NCBI RefSeq assembly: GCF_013433315.1
Contig: NZ_WXVV01000009.1
Span: 62,001 to 126,000, forward strand
DNA from: Pseudomonas crudilactis
GTDB lineage: Bacteria > Pseudomonadota > Gammaproteobacteria > Pseudomonadales > Pseudomonadaceae
Length of the DNA: 64,000 bases
Direction of reading: 5' to 3'
Shown here: positions 18,334 to 28,079 of the stretch, piece after piece
Numbering within the stretch: position 1 is the stretch's first letter
Layout of the letters: each line of letters opens with the position of its first letter
The notes under the pieces: generated by a model
The model's database searches: none
What the model was told of the DNA's origin: nothing
Seen by the model: the letters and a program-made list of their open reading frames with translations, nothing else
Program-made: the position numbers and the translations under genes

Positions 18334-19188
18334 ATGCCGCAACCGTTCATATTCCGTACCGTCGATCTGGATGGTCAAACCATCCGTACGGCGGTGCGCC
18401 CCGGCAAGCCTCACTTGACGCCCTTGCTGATTTTCAACGGCATCGGCGCCAACCTGGAGCTGGTGTTTCCGTTTGTCGCGGCGCTGGACCCGGATCTCGA
18501 AGTGATCGCCTTCGACGTGCCCGGTGTCGGCGGCTCGTCCACGCCTAATCGGCCATATCGCTTTCCCGGTCTGGCCAAGCTGACCTCGCGCATGCTCGAT
18601 TACCTCGACTACGGGCAGGTCAACGTCATCGGCGTGTCGTGGGGTGGCGCACTTGCGCAGCAGTTCGCTTACGACTACCCCGAGCGCTGCAAGAAACTGG
18701 TGCTGGCGGCCACCGCTGCCGGTGCCGTGATGGTGCCGGGCAAGCCGAAAGTGCTGTGGATGATGGCCAGTCCACGGCGCTACATCCAGCCGTCCCACGT
18801 GATCCGCATCGCCCCGCTGATCTACGGTGGCTCGTTCCGTCGCGACCCGACCCTGGCCGCCAGCCACGCCGCGAAAGTGCGTTCGGCAGGCAAGCTCGGT
18901 TATTACTGGCAACTGTTCGCCGGCCTCGGCTGGACCAGCATTCACTGGCTGCACAAGATCCATCAGCCGACGCTGGTGCTGGCCGGTGATGACGATCCGC
19001 TGATCCCGCTGATCAACATGCGCATGCTCGCCTGGCGCATTCCCAACGCGCAACTGCACATCATCGACGACGGCCACCTGTTCCTGATTACCCGCGCCGA
19101 AGCGGTGGCGCCGATCATCATGAAATTCCTCCAGGAGGAACGTCAGCGGGCGGTGATGCACCCGCATCCGACACCGCTCGGCGGCTAA
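18334..19188 (+). CDS. phaZ: Intracellular medium-chain-length PHA depolymerase
   Basis: A 284-aa alpha/beta-hydrolase that releases 3-hydroxy fatty acids from PHA granules. The lipase box is G-V-S102-W-G-G; the catalytic Asp is in LVLAGDDDPLIP and the His in IDDGHLFLITR, all at the positions expected for PhaZ of pseudomonads. N-terminal PQPFIFRTVDLDGQTIRTAVRPG is typical. It lies between the two synthase genes, allowing coordinated turnover of the polymer. The ATG follows a GGGCCTGAAGC leader. Confidence 0.96.
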   Translation: MPQPFIFRTVDLDGQTIRTAVRPGKPHLTPLLIFNGIGANLELVFPFVAALDPDLEVIAFDVPGVGGSSTPNRPYRFPGLAKLTSRMLDYLDYGQVNVIGVSWGGALAQQFAYDYPERCKKLVLAATAAGAVMVPGKPKVLWMMASPRRYIQPSHVIRIAPLIYGGSFRRDPTLAASHAAKVRSAGKLGYYWQLFAGLGWTSIHWLHKIHQPTLVLAGDDDPLIPLINMRMLAWRIPNAQLHIIDDGHLFLITRAEAVAPIIMKFLQEERQRAVMHPHPTPLGG

Positions 19189-19327
19189 CCCCGGCGGCAG
19201 GCTTTATGCAAGCCTTTAGTAAAGAGTGCGCGGCAGGACGCCGCGCAGGCAGTAACCCGTAACAGCGTCTATGGTGTTCTGGTTCGGTGAGTGTGTTTTT
19301 GGCCTGAAGACGAAGGAGTGTTGAGTC

Positions 19328-21010
19328 ATGCGCGACAAACCAGCGACGGGCGTAGTGCCCAGCCCCGCCGTGTTCATCAATGCACAAAGTGCGATCACCG
19401 GCCTGCGTGGGCGGGATTTGATCTCGACCTTGCGCATTGTCGCCGCCCACGGTCTGCGCAACCCGATCCACAGTGCGAAGCATGCCTTGAAACTCGGCGG
19501 CCAATTGGGCCGCGTATTGCTCGGCGAGACCCTGCACCCAACCAACCCGAACGACAGCCGTTTCGCCGATCCGGCATGGAGCCTCAATCCGTTTTACCGG
19601 CGCAGCCTGCAGGCCTATCTGGCCTGGCAGAAGCAGGTCAAAAGCTGGATCGATGAAAGCAACATGAGCCCGGACGATCGCGCTCGTGCGCACTTCGCCT
19701 TCACCCTGCTCAACGACGCCGTGGCGCCCTCCAACACCCTGCTCAATCCGCTGGCGGTCAAGGAGCTGTTCAACTCCGGTGGACACAGTCTGGTGCACGG
19801 CCTCAGCCATTTATTCGATGACTTGCTGCACAACGACGGCCTGCCGCGCCAGGTTACCAAACAGGCTTTCGAGGTCGGCAAGACCGTCGCCACCACCACC
19901 GGTTCGGTGGTGTTTCGCAACGAGATGCTGGAGCTGATCCAGTACAAACCGATGAGCGAAAAGCAGTACGCCAAACCGCTGCTGGTGGTGCCGCCGCAAA
20001 TCAACAAGTACTACATTTTCGACCTCAGCCCGCAGAACAGCTTCGTCCAGTACGCGCTGAAAAACGGTTTGCAGACCTTCATGATCAGTTGGCGCAATCC
20101 CGATGTGCGCCATCGCGAATGGGGCCTGTCGACCTACGTTGAGGCGGTGGAAGAAGCGATGAACATCTGCCGGGCGATCACCGGCGCCCGCGAGGTCAAC
20201 CTGATGGGCGCCTGCGCCGGCGGGCTGACCATCGCCGCCCTGCAAGGCCATTTGCAGGCCAAGCGGCAGCTGCGCCGCGTCTCCAGCGCGACCTATCTGG
20301 TCAGCCTGCTCGACAGTGAAATCGAAACCTCAGCCACTCTGTTCGCCGATGAGCAAACCCTCGAAGCAGCCAAGCGCCGTTCCTATCAGAAAGGCGTGCT
20401 CGACGGTCGCGACATGGCCAAGGTCTTCGCCTGGATGCGCCCCAACGATTTGATCTGGAGCTACTTCGTCAACAATTACCTGCTGGGCAAAGAGCCGCCG
20501 GCCTTCGACATTCTCTACTGGAACAACGACAACACGCGTCTGCCGGCGGCGTTTCACGGCGACCTGCTGGACTTCTTCAAGCACAACCCACTGACCCATC
20601 CGGGCGGGCTGGAAGTGTGCGGCACGCCGATCGATCTGCAAAAAGTCACCGTCGACAGCTTCAGCGTCGCCGGCATGAATGACCACATCACGCCGTGGGA
20701 TGCGGTGTATCGCTCGACCCTGCTGCTCGGTGGCGAGCGGCGTTTCGTACTGTCCAACAGCGGCCATGTGCAGAGCATCCTCAACCCGCCGAGCAACCCG
20801 AAAGCTGCCTACGTCGAGAACGGCAAGATGAGCAGCGACCCGCGTGCCTGGTACTACGACGGCAAACACGTCGACGGCAGTTGGTGGCCGCAGTGGCTGG
20901 AATGGATTCAACAGCGCTCCGGTGCCCAGCACGAAACCACGTTTACCCTCGGCAATCCGAACTATCCACCGATGGAGGCCGCGCCCGGGACTTACGTGCG
21001 TGTGCGCTGA
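19328..21010 (+). CDS. phaC2: Class II poly(3-hydroxyalkanoate) synthase 2
   Basis: A 560-aa paralogue of PhaC1 with the same architecture: lipase-like box G-A-C296-A-G-G, Asp in GMNDHITPW, and His in SNSGHVQSILNPPSNPKAAY. PhaC2 enzymes have a substrate range similar to PhaC1 but usually contribute less polymer. AAGGAG lies about 9 nt before the ATG (GAAGGAGTGTTGAGTCATG). The 139-bp gap after phaZ contains an imperfect GC-rich hairpin (GCGCGGCAGGACGCCGCGC, about 19227-19245). Confidence 0.96.
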   Translation: MRDKPATGVVPSPAVFINAQSAITGLRGRDLISTLRIVAAHGLRNPIHSAKHALKLGGQLGRVLLGETLHPTNPNDSRFADPAWSLNPFYRRSLQAYLAWQKQVKSWIDESNMSPDDRARAHFAFTLLNDAVAPSNTLLNPLAVKELFNSGGHSLVHGLSHLFDDLLHNDGLPRQVTKQAFEVGKTVATTTGSVVFRNEMLELIQYKPMSEKQYAKPLLVVPPQINKYYIFDLSPQNSFVQYALKNGLQTFMISWRNPDVRHREWGLSTYVEAVEEAMNICRAITGAREVNLMGACAGGLTIAALQGHLQAKRQLRRVSSATYLVSLLDSEIETSATLFADEQTLEAAKRRSYQKGVLDGRDMAKVFAWMRPNDLIWSYFVNNYLLGKEPPAFDILYWNNDNTRLPAAFHGDLLDFFKHNPLTHPGGLEVCGTPIDLQKVTVDSFSVAGMNDHITPWDAVYRSTLLLGGERRFVLSNSGHVQSILNPPSNPKAAYVENGKMSSDPRAWYYDGKHVDGSWWPQWLEWIQQRSGAQHETTFTLGNPNYPPMEAAPGTYVRVR

Positions 21011-21040
21011 CGCTTAACCGAACTTTTCTAAGAAGACTGG

Positions 21041-21661
21041 ATGAAAACCCGCGACCGGATTCTCGAATGTGCTTTGCAACTGTTCAACGAAAAGGGCGAG
21101 CCGAACGTCTCCACCATGGAGGTGGCCAACGAAATGGGCATCAGCCCGGGCAACCTCTATTACCACTTCCACGGCAAGGAACCGCTGATTCTCGGGTTGT
21201 TCGAACGCTTCCAGAATGAACTGGCGCCACTGCTCGATCCGCCACCGGATGTGGAACTGGCGCCGGAGGATTACTGGCTGTTTTTGCACTTGATTGTCGA
21301 GCGGTTGGCGCAGTATCGGTTCCTGTTTCAGGACCTGTCGAACTTGGCCGGACGCTTGCCGAAGCTGGCCAAAGGGATTCGACAGCTACTCAATGCGCTG
21401 AAGCGTACGCTGGCGTCGTTGTTGGCGCGGTTGAAGGCTGCGGGGCAGTTGGTCAGTGATACGCAGGCGTTGGGGCAGTTGGTTGAGCAGATCACCATGA
21501 CGTTGCTGTTTTCGCTGGATTATCAGCGGATTCTTGATCGTGAAGGGGAAGTTCGATTAGTCGTCTACCAGATCATGATGCTGGTGGCGCCGCATTTGTT
21601 GCCGCCGGTTAAGGTCGCCACGGAGCGGATGGCTCTTCAGTATCTTGAAGACCATGACTGA
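21041..21661 (+). CDS. phaD: TetR-family regulator PhaD
   Basis: A 206-aa TetR-type protein. It has an N-terminal HTH (about residues 1-48: KTRDRILECALQLFNEKGEPNVSTMEVANEMG, then GNLYYHFHGKEPLI) and an all-helical ligand domain. In Pseudomonas putida PhaD is an activator of the pha cluster that senses a fatty-acid-derived CoA ester, acting at the phaC1 and phaI promoters; the same role is inferred here. It begins 30 bp after phaC2 and is followed by repeat copy B. Confidence 0.92.
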   Translation: MKTRDRILECALQLFNEKGEPNVSTMEVANEMGISPGNLYYHFHGKEPLILGLFERFQNELAPLLDPPPDVELAPEDYWLFLHLIVERLAQYRFLFQDLSNLAGRLPKLAKGIRQLLNALKRTLASLLARLKAAGQLVSDTQALGQLVEQITMTLLFSLDYQRILDREGEVRLVVYQIMMLVAPHLLPPVKVATERMALQYLEDHD

Positions 21662-21670
21662 ATCAAAAGC

Positions 21671-21860
21671 CCCTCACCCTAGCCCTCCCGAAACGTCGGA
21701 CCGCCCGGAGGGAGAGGGAACTGAATGGGGGATATTCGGAAATTACGCCGACCTGATAGTGCATTACCGAATCCATAATCGATAAGGCCTTTCAGGTCGG
21801 CGTATAGCGTGAGACACCTCGTTCGGTCCCCTCTCCCTCTGGGAGAGGGCTAGGGTGAGG
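21671..21860. repeat. Long palindromic intergenic element, copy B
   Basis: CCCTCACCCTAGCCCTCCCG ... GGGAGAGGGCTAGGGTGAGG with the inner GCCGACCTGATAG / CCTTTCAGGTCGGCG pair. The left arm has an additional 13-nt GC-rich insert (GAAACGTCGGACC) compared with copies A and C. It lies between phaD and phaF. Confidence 0.85.
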
Positions 21861-21880
21861 GGCTGTTGGAATTCAGATAC

Positions 21881-21918
21881 AAAAACGCCCGACCTTCACA
21901 GGCCGGGCGTTTTTTTTT
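21881..21918. terminator. Bidirectional terminator between phaD and phaF
   Basis: AAAAACGCCCG-(loop)-CGGGCGTTTTTTTTT. T runs on both strands make it suitable to end the rightward phaC1ZC2D transcript and the leftward phaIF transcript. Confidence 0.85.
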
Positions 21919-21929
21919 GTCCTGAAGAA

Positions 21930-22853
21930 TCAGGACTGACTGGTTGGCGTCGACGGCGTCGATGCAGCAGTCGGGGTGGCCGCCGGAGTCGGTGCTGCGG
22001 CGGAGTTCGACGCACTTACCGGAGCTGCCGGGGTGGCCGGCTTGGCGGCAGCAGGTGCTGCTGGCTTCGGCGCAGCGGCTTTCGGTGCGGCCGGTTTTTT
22101 CACCGCTGGTTTCTTCGCCGCAGCAGGTTTCGCTGCAGGCTTGGCAGCCGGTTTGGCGGCAGCGGTTTTCGCTGCTGGCTTGGCGGCAGGTTTTGCGGCA
22201 GTTTTGGCCGCAGGTTTCGCTGCCGGTTTCGCAGCGGCTTTGGCGGCAACCGGTTTGGCTGCTGCTTTTGCTGCTGGCTTGGCGGCAGCGGTTTTCGCAG
22301 CCGGTTTAGCCGCAGCTTTTGCAGCAGGTTTAGCTGCCGCTTTGGCCAGTGGCTTGGCAGCAGACTTGGCCGCGGGTTTGGCCGCAGCCGTTTTCGCTGC
22401 CGGTTTTGCCGCAGCGGTTTTCGCCGCCACAGGCTGGGCTTTCAGACCGGTGAGTTTTTCGATCTGTTTGGTCAGTGTGTCGACCTTGCTGTTGAGCGCT
22501 TTGACTTCATTGCGGCTCGGTACACCCAGGCGCGAGATCGCGCTGTTCAGGCGCTTGTCGAAAGCCCCTTCCAGCTCGTCCCATTTGCCCAGTGCGCGAT
22601 CTTTCACGCCGCTGATGCGCGACTTGGCCGAAGAAGCGGAGTCCTTGGCGGCATCGACTTTTTTGCCGACTGCGGACTTGGTGAGCTTCTCGGCTTTCTC
22701 GCCGTCTTTGACCAATGTATCGAAGAGCTTGCTGCCGTCAGTGTCGATCTTCGAGTACACGCCTAAACCAGCCAGCCAGATTTTGCGGGAGTAGTCTTCG
22801 ACTTTCCCGATCCACGAGCTGCCTTCTTTATCGGTGTTCTTTTTACCAGCCAT
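21930..22853 (-). CDS. phaF: Phasin PhaF with histone H1-like tail
   Basis: A 307-aa two-domain granule protein. Residues 1-140 are a phasin domain that coats PHA granules (YSRKIWLAGLGVYSKI, then an amphipathic helix and a short leucine-zipper-like coiled coil around VDTLTKQIEKLTGL). Residues 145-307 are a very repetitive Ala/Lys/Pro tail (AAKPAAK-type units) that binds DNA non-specifically like histone H1 and helps segregate granules between daughter cells. Only 10 bp separate it from phaI, so they form one operon. The tail encodes imperfect tandem repeats prone to length change. Confidence 0.95.
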   Translation of the reverse strand: MAGKKNTDKEGSSWIGKVEDYSRKIWLAGLGVYSKIDTDGSKLFDTLVKDGEKAEKLTKSAVGKKVDAAKDSASSAKSRISGVKDRALGKWDELEGAFDKRLNSAISRLGVPSRNEVKALNSKVDTLTKQIEKLTGLKAQPVAAKTAAAKPAAKTAAAKPAAKSAAKPLAKAAAKPAAKAAAKPAAKTAAAKPAAKAAAKPVAAKAAAKPAAKPAAKTAAKPAAKPAAKTAAAKPAAKPAAKPAAAKKPAVKKPAAPKAAAPKPAAPAAAKPATPAAPVSASNSAAAPTPAATPTAASTPSTPTSQS

Positions 22854-22863
22854 CCCGTTCTCC

Positions 22864-23286
22864 TTAAGATTTACGCGCGACGCGTTCGAGCAATGCCGTC
22901 AGCTCATCGAGCTTAGCAGAGAGTGTCTCAACGTCATGTTTAGACGGAATGCCGATACGATTCAAGGCGCTTGCTACGCGGGAGTCGAATGCCTTCTCGA
23001 CCTTGTCGAGTTGAACTTCGACACGACCTTTGAAAGAACTTACTTCGCTCTTGGCTTCATCGATCTCGGCGTTGGCCGCTTCGAGTTTTTCGGTGACGGC
23101 TTTTTTGCCTTTCTTTTCAACAGTTTGACCAGTCTTGATCAACTCTTGAAAGTAGTCGCTGCCCTCTTGGCCGACCTTGGCGTAGGCACCCAGGCCTGCC
23201 AGCCAGATCTTGCGGGCATAGGATTTGACGTCGCTCAGAGCGGTTGTCGAAGCGTCGATTTTTTTCTTCAAAATTACTTTGGCCAT
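22864..23286 (-). CDS. phaI: Phasin PhaI
   Basis: A 140-aa single-domain phasin homologous to the N-terminal half of PhaF: it shares YARKIWLAGLGAYAKVGQEGSD and a C-terminal coiled coil (HDVETLSAKLDELTALLERV). It stabilises PHA granules. The ATG at 23286 (MAKVILKKKIDAS) fits the family, with GAGG about 7 nt upstream; the frame is open 20 codons upstream without similarity. The 230 bp upstream should hold the phaI promoter and the PhaD site; no perfect palindrome was found there. Confidence 0.94.
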   Translation of the reverse strand: MAKVILKKKIDASTTALSDVKSYARKIWLAGLGAYAKVGQEGSDYFQELIKTGQTVEKKGKKAVTEKLEAANAEIDEAKSEVSSFKGRVEVQLDKVEKAFDSRVASALNRIGIPSKHDVETLSAKLDELTALLERVARKS

Positions 23287-23416
23287 GGTGCACCTCACGC
23301 GCAGAAGGTTTGAGGAACTGCCCGGGAAAGTGTCGGGCTCAGGCACAAAGTAAGGAGATAAATTAGAAACGGCACCCTAACAACTGACATGAACCTCAGG
23401 CCTTGCACAAAACAAA

Positions 23417-23506
23417 TGTAGGAGTGAGCCTGCTCGCGATGGCGGTGTATCAGTCAAAAATGATGTCGACTGACCGAGCGCTATCGCGAGCAGGCTCACT
23501 CCTACA
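23417..23506. repeat. Variant REP pair (GTAGGAGTGAGCC type)
   Basis: TGTAGGAGTGAGCCTGCTCGCGATGGCGGTGTATCAG ... TATCGCGAGCAGGCTCACTCCTACA. A head-in doublet whose outer arms differ (AGGAGTGAGCC) from the GGGAGCGAGC form elsewhere in the window. Confidence 0.85.
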
Positions 23507-23518
23507 GGGGATCGTGTT

Positions 23519-23794
23519 TCAGACCAGAGCTTTGTCGAGCGCCTTCTCGATCTCGGCTTTGATCATGCCGCTCATGGCCGACATCATGATGCCCAGTTCC
23601 ACGTCGACCTTGATCGAATCGTCCGCCACATGCACTGCGCCTTTCACGCCCGAGCGTTTGAGGTTCAGGGTGTCGCCGGCCCATTGCGGCTCCAGGCCAT
23701 ATTGCTCGGAAAGTTTCTGCGCCAGCTTGTCGGCCTTCTCGCGGGCGGCTTCCTTGCCCAGATTGTGGGCACGCTCAACAGTGATTTTGGCCAT
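23519..23794 (-). CDS. Polyhydroxyalkanoic-acid system small protein
   Basis: A 91-aa protein: MAKITVERAHNLGKEAAREKADKLAQKL, then a beta-rich half (WAGDTLNLKRSGVKGAVHVADDSIKVDVELG) and an amphipathic C-terminal helix (MIKAEIEKALDKAL). It matches the small granule-region protein family regularly found next to phaIF; the molecular role is not established. The ATG at 23794 is preceded by AGGAGT. It is separated from phaI by the variant REP pair and divergent from ubiE. Confidence 0.85.
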   Translation of the reverse strand: MAKITVERAHNLGKEAAREKADKLAQKLSEQYGLEPQWAGDTLNLKRSGVKGAVHVADDSIKVDVELGIMMSAMSGMIKAEIEKALDKALV

Positions 23795-23960
23795 TGATTG
23801 ACTCCTGCTTTTTGAATGGGGCGAAAAAGATGTGTCGGTAAATCTTGACCGCCGCTGCGGCAAATCGTCCCGAAGGTTGCCCATCTTACCTTTAGCCATT
23901 CCAAGACAAAGCATGGCTTGGGGATTAGAATGTCGCGCATTCTCTTTTGGTGACAGCGAT

Positions 23961-24731
23961 ATGACTGATCAGCGCAAAGGCAGCGATGCCGAACCCACCA
24001 CTCACTTCGGCTTCAAAAACGTTCCGGAAAGCCAGAAAGCGGAAAAAGTCGCTGAGGTTTTCCACTCGGTAGCCGCCAAGTACGACCTGATGAACGACCT
24101 TCTGTCGGGCGGCATGCACCGGCTGTGGAAGCGTTTCGCGATCGAACTGTCGGGCGTGCGCAGCGGTAACCGCGTGCTGGACATCGCCGGAGGTACCGGC
24201 GACCTGACCAAAAAGTTCTCGCACCTGGTCGGCCCTACCGGTCAGGTGGTATTGGCCGACATCAACGAATCGATGCTCAAGGTCGGTCGTGACCGCCTGC
24301 TCGATCTGGGTGTCGCCGGCAACGTCGAATTCGTCCAGGCGGACGCGGAAAAACTGCCGTTCCCGGATAATCACTTCGACTGCGTGACCATCGCCTTCGG
24401 CCTGCGCAACGTGACGCATAAAGAAGACGCCCTGCGTTCGATGCTGCGCGTGCTCAAGCCCGGCGGACGCCTGCTGGTGCTGGAATTCTCCAAGCCGACC
24501 AACGCGCTGATGTCGAAAGCCTACGACGCCTACTCGTTCGCCTTCATGCCACTGATGGGCAAGCTGATCACCAACGACTCGGAAAGTTATCGCTACCTGG
24601 CCGAATCGATCCGCATGCACCCGAATCAGGAAACCCTGAAGTCGATGATGGTCGACGCCGGTTTTGACCGCGTGACCTATCACAACATGACCGCAGGCAT
24701 CGTCGCCCTGCACCGCGGCATCAAGCCCTGA
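23961..24731 (+). CDS. ubiE: Demethylmenaquinone/2-methoxy-6-polyprenyl-benzoquinol C-methyltransferase
   Basis: A 256-aa SAM-dependent methyltransferase of the ubiquinone (and menaquinone) pathway. Motif I is [15 protein letters not shown], motif [21 protein letters not shown] and motif [18 protein letters not shown]; the UbiE signature [18 protein letters not shown] and C-terminal [17 protein letters not shown] are present. The ATG at 23961 gives the usual N-terminus MTDQRKG. The stop overlaps the ubiJ start (ATGA-type coupling). First gene of ubiE-ubiJ-ubiB. Confidence 0.97.
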   Translation: MTDQRKGSDAEPTTHFGFKNVPESQKAEKVAEVFHSVAAKYDLMNDLLSGGMHRLWKRFAIELSGVRSGNRVLDIAGGTGDLTKKFSHLVGPTGQVVLADINESMLKVGRDRLLDLGVAGNVEFVQADAEKLPFPDNHFDCVTIAFGLRNVTHKEDALRSMLRVLKPGGRLLVLEFSKPTNALMSKAYDAYSFAFMPLMGKLITNDSESYRYLAESIRMHPNQETLKSMMVDAGFDRVTYHNMTAGIVALHRGIKP

Positions 24732-25354
24732 TGCTGCTCACCGGGCTGCTCGCCAGCGTTGAACTCGGCCTCAACCGGGTGCTGCGTCTCGACAGCACGG
24801 CGCTGCCGCGGCTGGCGCATTTGACCGGCAAGGTGATTGCCGTCGACTGCCGCAGCCCGGCGCTGCAACTGTTCATTCTGCCGAGCGACGAAGGTCTGAT
24901 GCTGGCCTCGCACTGGGAAACCGGTGTCGACTGCACCCTGCGTGCGCCGGCGTCGAGCCTGATCAAACTGGCCGTGAGCAAAGACAAGACCGCGGTGCTG
25001 CACGCCCCGGAAGTCGAACTTGATGGCGACAGCGGCGTGCTGCTGGAGCTGGCCGGTGTGCTGCAAGACCTTGAGCTGGACTGGGAGTACGAACTCTCGC
25101 GCTGGCTCGGCCCGGTCGCCACGCAACTGGTCGGTGGCCATCTGCGCAGCCGCGCACGCTGGTATCAACAAGGATTTGCCAGCCTCAACCAGAATCTCGC
25201 CGAATACCTCGCCGAAGAATCGCGCACCCTCGTCGGGCAGCGCGAAGCCGAAGCGCGGTTCAGCGAACTGGACCGGATCAAACTTGATCTGGAACGTCTC
25301 GAGGCGCGTTTCGAGCGCCTTTCCCGATCCCTCGACCCAAGCGATAACGCATGA
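24731..25354 (+). CDS. ubiJ: Ubiquinone biosynthesis accessory factor UbiJ
   Basis: A 207-aa protein. An N-terminal SCP2 lipid-binding domain (about residues 15-110) precedes a C-terminal coiled coil ([33 protein letters not shown]). In E. coli UbiJ is part of the soluble Ubi complex and presents hydrophobic intermediates to the hydroxylases and methyltransferases. It overlaps both ubiE and ubiB by a few bases, the standard arrangement. Confidence 0.93.
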   Translation: MLLTGLLASVELGLNRVLRLDSTALPRLAHLTGKVIAVDCRSPALQLFILPSDEGLMLASHWETGVDCTLRAPASSLIKLAVSKDKTAVLHAPEVELDGDSGVLLELAGVLQDLELDWEYELSRWLGPVATQLVGGHLRSRARWYQQGFASLNQNLAEYLAEESRTLVGQREAEARFSELDRIKLDLERLEARFERLSRSLDPSDNA

Positions 25355-26955
25355 AGCTGCTTGCCGTCCGCCGTCTGTTGCGCATCCAGCGCGTCGTGAT
25401 CCGCTACCGCCTCGATGACCTGCTGTTCGATCTGCCGTTGCCGTGGTTCCTTCTGGCGCTGCGCTTTGTGCTGCCGTGGCGCTGGTTCCCGCGCAAGCCA
25501 CTGGATCTGAGTCGGGGTGCGCGTTTGCGCCTGGCGTTGCAGGATCTCGGGCCGATTTTCATCAAGTTCGGGCAGATTCTTTCGACCCGCCGCGACCTGT
25601 TGCCGGAAGACATCGCCGATGAGCTGATGCTGTTGCAGGACCGCGTGCCGCCGTTCGATTCGCAGCTGTCGATCAAGCTGATCGAAGAACAGCTGGGCAA
25701 GAAGATCAGCGACGTGTTCAGCCGTTTCGACGTCGAACCGCTCGCCTCGGCCTCGGTGGCGCAAGTGCATGCCGCGCAGCTGAAAACCGGCGAGGAAGTC
25801 GTAGTCAAAGTGATCCGCCCGGGCCTGAAGCCGATCATCGCGCAGGATCTGGCGTGGCTGTTCATCCTCGCCCGCGCCGCCGAAAAACTCTCGGCCGACG
25901 CGCGTCTGCTGCACCCGGTCGATGTGGTCCAGGACTACGAAAAAACCATCTACGACGAATTGGATCTGCTGCGCGAAGCGGCCAACGCCAGCCAGTTGAA
26001 GCGCAACTTCGAAGGCTCGCCGCTGCTCTACGTGCCGCAAGTCTATTGGGACTGGTGCCGGCCGAAAGTGCTGGTGATGGAACGCATCTACGGCATTCAG
26101 GTGACCGATCTGGCGACTCTCGCCGATCAGCGCACCGACATGAAAATGCTCGCCGAACGCGGTGTGGAGATCTTCTTCACTCAGGTGTTCCGCGACAGTT
26201 TCTTCCATGCCGACATGCATCCCGGCAACATCTTCGTCAGCACCGTCAATCCGTGGAGCCCGCAGTACATTGCGATCGACTGCGGCATCGTCGGCAGCCT
26301 GACCCCGGAAGACCAGGATTATCTGGCGCGCAACCTGTTCGCGTTCTTCAAGCGTGATTATCGCCGCGTGGCGCAATTGCACATCGATTCGGGTTGGGTG
26401 CCGGCGGAAACCAAACTCAACGAATTCGAAGCGGCGATCCGCACCGTGTGCGAACCGATCTTCGAAAAACCGTTAAAAGATATTTCATTTGGCCAGGTGC
26501 TGATGCGCCTGTTCCAGACCGCGCGACGCTTCAACATGGAAGTGCAGCCGCAACTGGTGCTGCTGCAAAAGACCCTGCTGAACATCGAAGGCCTCGGCCG
26601 TCAGCTGTACCCGGATCTGGACCTGTGGAACACCGCGCAGCCATTCCTCGAACGCTGGATGCGCGAGCGCGTCAGCCCGAAAGCCTTGCTGGGCAACGTG
26701 CAGAGCCAGTTTGAACAACTGCCGCATCTGGCGAATATGGCTCGTGATCTGCTCGAACGCATGTCGCAACCACACGCCTACGACCCGCCACCGCCATGGC
26801 ACAAACGCAAGGATGACTGGTTCCTGCGCCTGCTCGGTTGCGCGCATCTGGCCGGCGGGGTGATCCTCTCCATCGGTGGCCCATTGCACGAATTGGGGCA
26901 TTGGCCGGCGGGAATCATGGTGGCAGTCGGCTTGTATCTGGTCGTTCGCCGATAG
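25351..26955 (+). CDS. ubiB: Ubiquinone biosynthesis atypical kinase/ATPase UbiB
   Basis: A 534-aa protein of the ABC1/ADCK/UbiB family. It has the KxGQ-type motif ([19 protein letters not shown]), the Ala-rich nucleotide loop ([11 protein letters not shown]), invariant Lys in VVVKVIRPG, catalytic-loop [10 protein letters not shown], metal Asp in AIDCGIVG, and two C-terminal TM helices (about residues 495-532). It acts at the inner membrane as an ATPase needed for CoQ synthesis. The ATG overlaps the ubiJ stop. Confidence 0.96.
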   Translation: MKLLAVRRLLRIQRVVIRYRLDDLLFDLPLPWFLLALRFVLPWRWFPRKPLDLSRGARLRLALQDLGPIFIKFGQILSTRRDLLPEDIADELMLLQDRVPPFDSQLSIKLIEEQLGKKISDVFSRFDVEPLASASVAQVHAAQLKTGEEVVVKVIRPGLKPIIAQDLAWLFILARAAEKLSADARLLHPVDVVQDYEKTIYDELDLLREAANASQLKRNFEGSPLLYVPQVYWDWCRPKVLVMERIYGIQVTDLATLADQRTDMKMLAERGVEIFFTQVFRDSFFHADMHPGNIFVSTVNPWSPQYIAIDCGIVGSLTPEDQDYLARNLFAFFKRDYRRVAQLHIDSGWVPAETKLNEFEAAIRTVCEPIFEKPLKDISFGQVLMRLFQTARRFNMEVQPQLVLLQKTLLNIEGLGRQLYPDLDLWNTAQPFLERWMRERVSPKALLGNVQSQFEQLPHLANMARDLLERMSQPHAYDPPPPWHKRKDDWFLRLLGCAHLAGGVILSIGGPLHELGHWPAGIMVAVGLYLVVRR

Positions 26956-27035
26956 CCAGTTTCGTGATCGGCTGGCACACTGTTTCAACGCCTGAACCCG
27001 ACTATTGAAGTGTGGGTTCGCTGTCGGAGTCGAAG

Positions 27036-27437
27036 ATGAAAAACTGGTTGGACGAGATCAAGTGGGACGCTGATGGCCTGGTGCCGGCGATTGCCCAGGA
27101 TCACAAGACCGGACGCGTGCTGATGATGGCCTGGATGAACCGCGAAGCGCTCGAACTGACCGCTGCGGAAAACCGTGCCATCTACTGGTCACGTTCCCGT
27201 GGCAAGCTGTGGCGCAAAGGCGAAGAGTCCGGCCATGTGCAGACGCTGCATGAAATGCGTCTGGACTGTGATGCCGACGTGATCATCCTGATGGTTGAAC
27301 AGATCGGCGACATCGCTTGCCATACCGGCCGTCAAAGCTGCTTTTACCGTGTCTTCGAAAACGGCGACTGGAAAACCGTCGATCCGGTGCTGAAAGACCC
27401 GCACGCTATCTATTCCGCAGGACACAAACATGAGTGA
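27036..27437 (+). CDS. hisI: Phosphoribosyl-AMP cyclohydrolase
   Basis: A 133-aa zinc enzyme for the third step of histidine biosynthesis. Zinc and magnesium ligands are visible in [16 protein letters not shown] and [14 protein letters not shown]; the N-terminus [22 protein letters not shown] is typical. It is the stand-alone form; the pyrophosphohydrolase is the separate hisE, whose start overlaps the hisI stop by 8 bp. The ATG at 27036 follows GGAGTCGAAG. The enzyme is unrelated to the hut catabolic genes further along. Confidence 0.96.
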   Translation: MKNWLDEIKWDADGLVPAIAQDHKTGRVLMMAWMNREALELTAAENRAIYWSRSRGKLWRKGEESGHVQTLHEMRLDCDADVIILMVEQIGDIACHTGRQSCFYRVFENGDWKTVDPVLKDPHAIYSAGHKHE

Positions 27438-27762
27438 CACCCTGACCCGCCTGGCCGAAGTGCTCGAAGAGCGCAAAGGCGCAGCCGCCGACAGCTCTTA
27501 TGTGGCTAGTCTGTATCACAAGGGTTTGAACAAGATTCTGGAGAAAGTCGGCGAAGAGTCGGTCGAAACCATTATTGCCGCCAAGGACGCCGCCATCAGC
27601 GGCGACTGCAGCGACGTGATCTACGAGACCGCCGACCTGTGGTTCCACAGCATGGTCATGCTCGCCCAACTGGGGCAGCATCCGCAGGCCGTGCTGGATG
27701 AACTGGATCGTCGCTTTGGCCTGTCCGGACACGTCGAGAAAGCCTCGCGTCCGTCCGCCTGA
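27430..27762 (+). CDS. hisE: Phosphoribosyl-ATP pyrophosphohydrolase
   Basis: A 110-aa MazG-like all-helical enzyme for the second step of histidine biosynthesis. The key acidic helices are visible: [19 protein letters not shown] and [21 protein letters not shown]. It overlaps hisI and precedes tatA by 25 bp, so hisIE-tatABC may form one transcript, as in other pseudomonads. Confidence 0.96.
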   Translation: MSDTLTRLAEVLEERKGAAADSSYVASLYHKGLNKILEKVGEESVETIIAAKDAAISGDCSDVIYETADLWFHSMVMLAQLGQHPQAVLDELDRRFGLSGHVEKASRPSA

Positions 27763-27787
27763 ACAATTTTTAGAGAGGAACAGCAAC

Positions 27788-28069
27788 ATGGGCATTTTTG
27801 ACTGGAAACACTGGATCGTCATTCTGGTTGTCGTGGTGCTGGTGTTCGGCACCAAGAAACTGAAAAACCTCGGCACCGACGTTGGCGAATCGATCAAGGG
27901 CTTCCGCAAAGCCATGAACGACGATGAAAAACCGGCCGCTGATCCAACCGTGACGCCTGCGCAGCCAGTGCCACCGGTACAGCCGCAAGCCACCGCTCAG
28001 GCCAATCCGCCGCACACCATCGACGTGCAGGCGCAGAAAGTCGAAGAGCCGATCCGCAAAGACGTGTGA
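27788..28069 (+). CDS. tatA: Sec-independent translocase subunit TatA
   Basis: A 93-aa protein with one N-terminal TM helix ([18 protein letters not shown]), the [10 protein letters not shown] hinge and an amphipathic helix, then an unstructured Pro/Ala/Gln tail. TatA oligomers form the translocation zone of the twin-arginine system. AGAGAGGAAC lies 7 nt before the ATG. First of tatA-tatB-tatC. Confidence 0.95.
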   Translation: MGIFDWKHWIVILVVVVLVFGTKKLKNLGTDVGESIKGFRKAMNDDEKPAADPTVTPAQPVPPVQPQATAQANPPHTIDVQAQKVEEPIRKDV

Positions 28070-28079
28070 GCACTGACTA

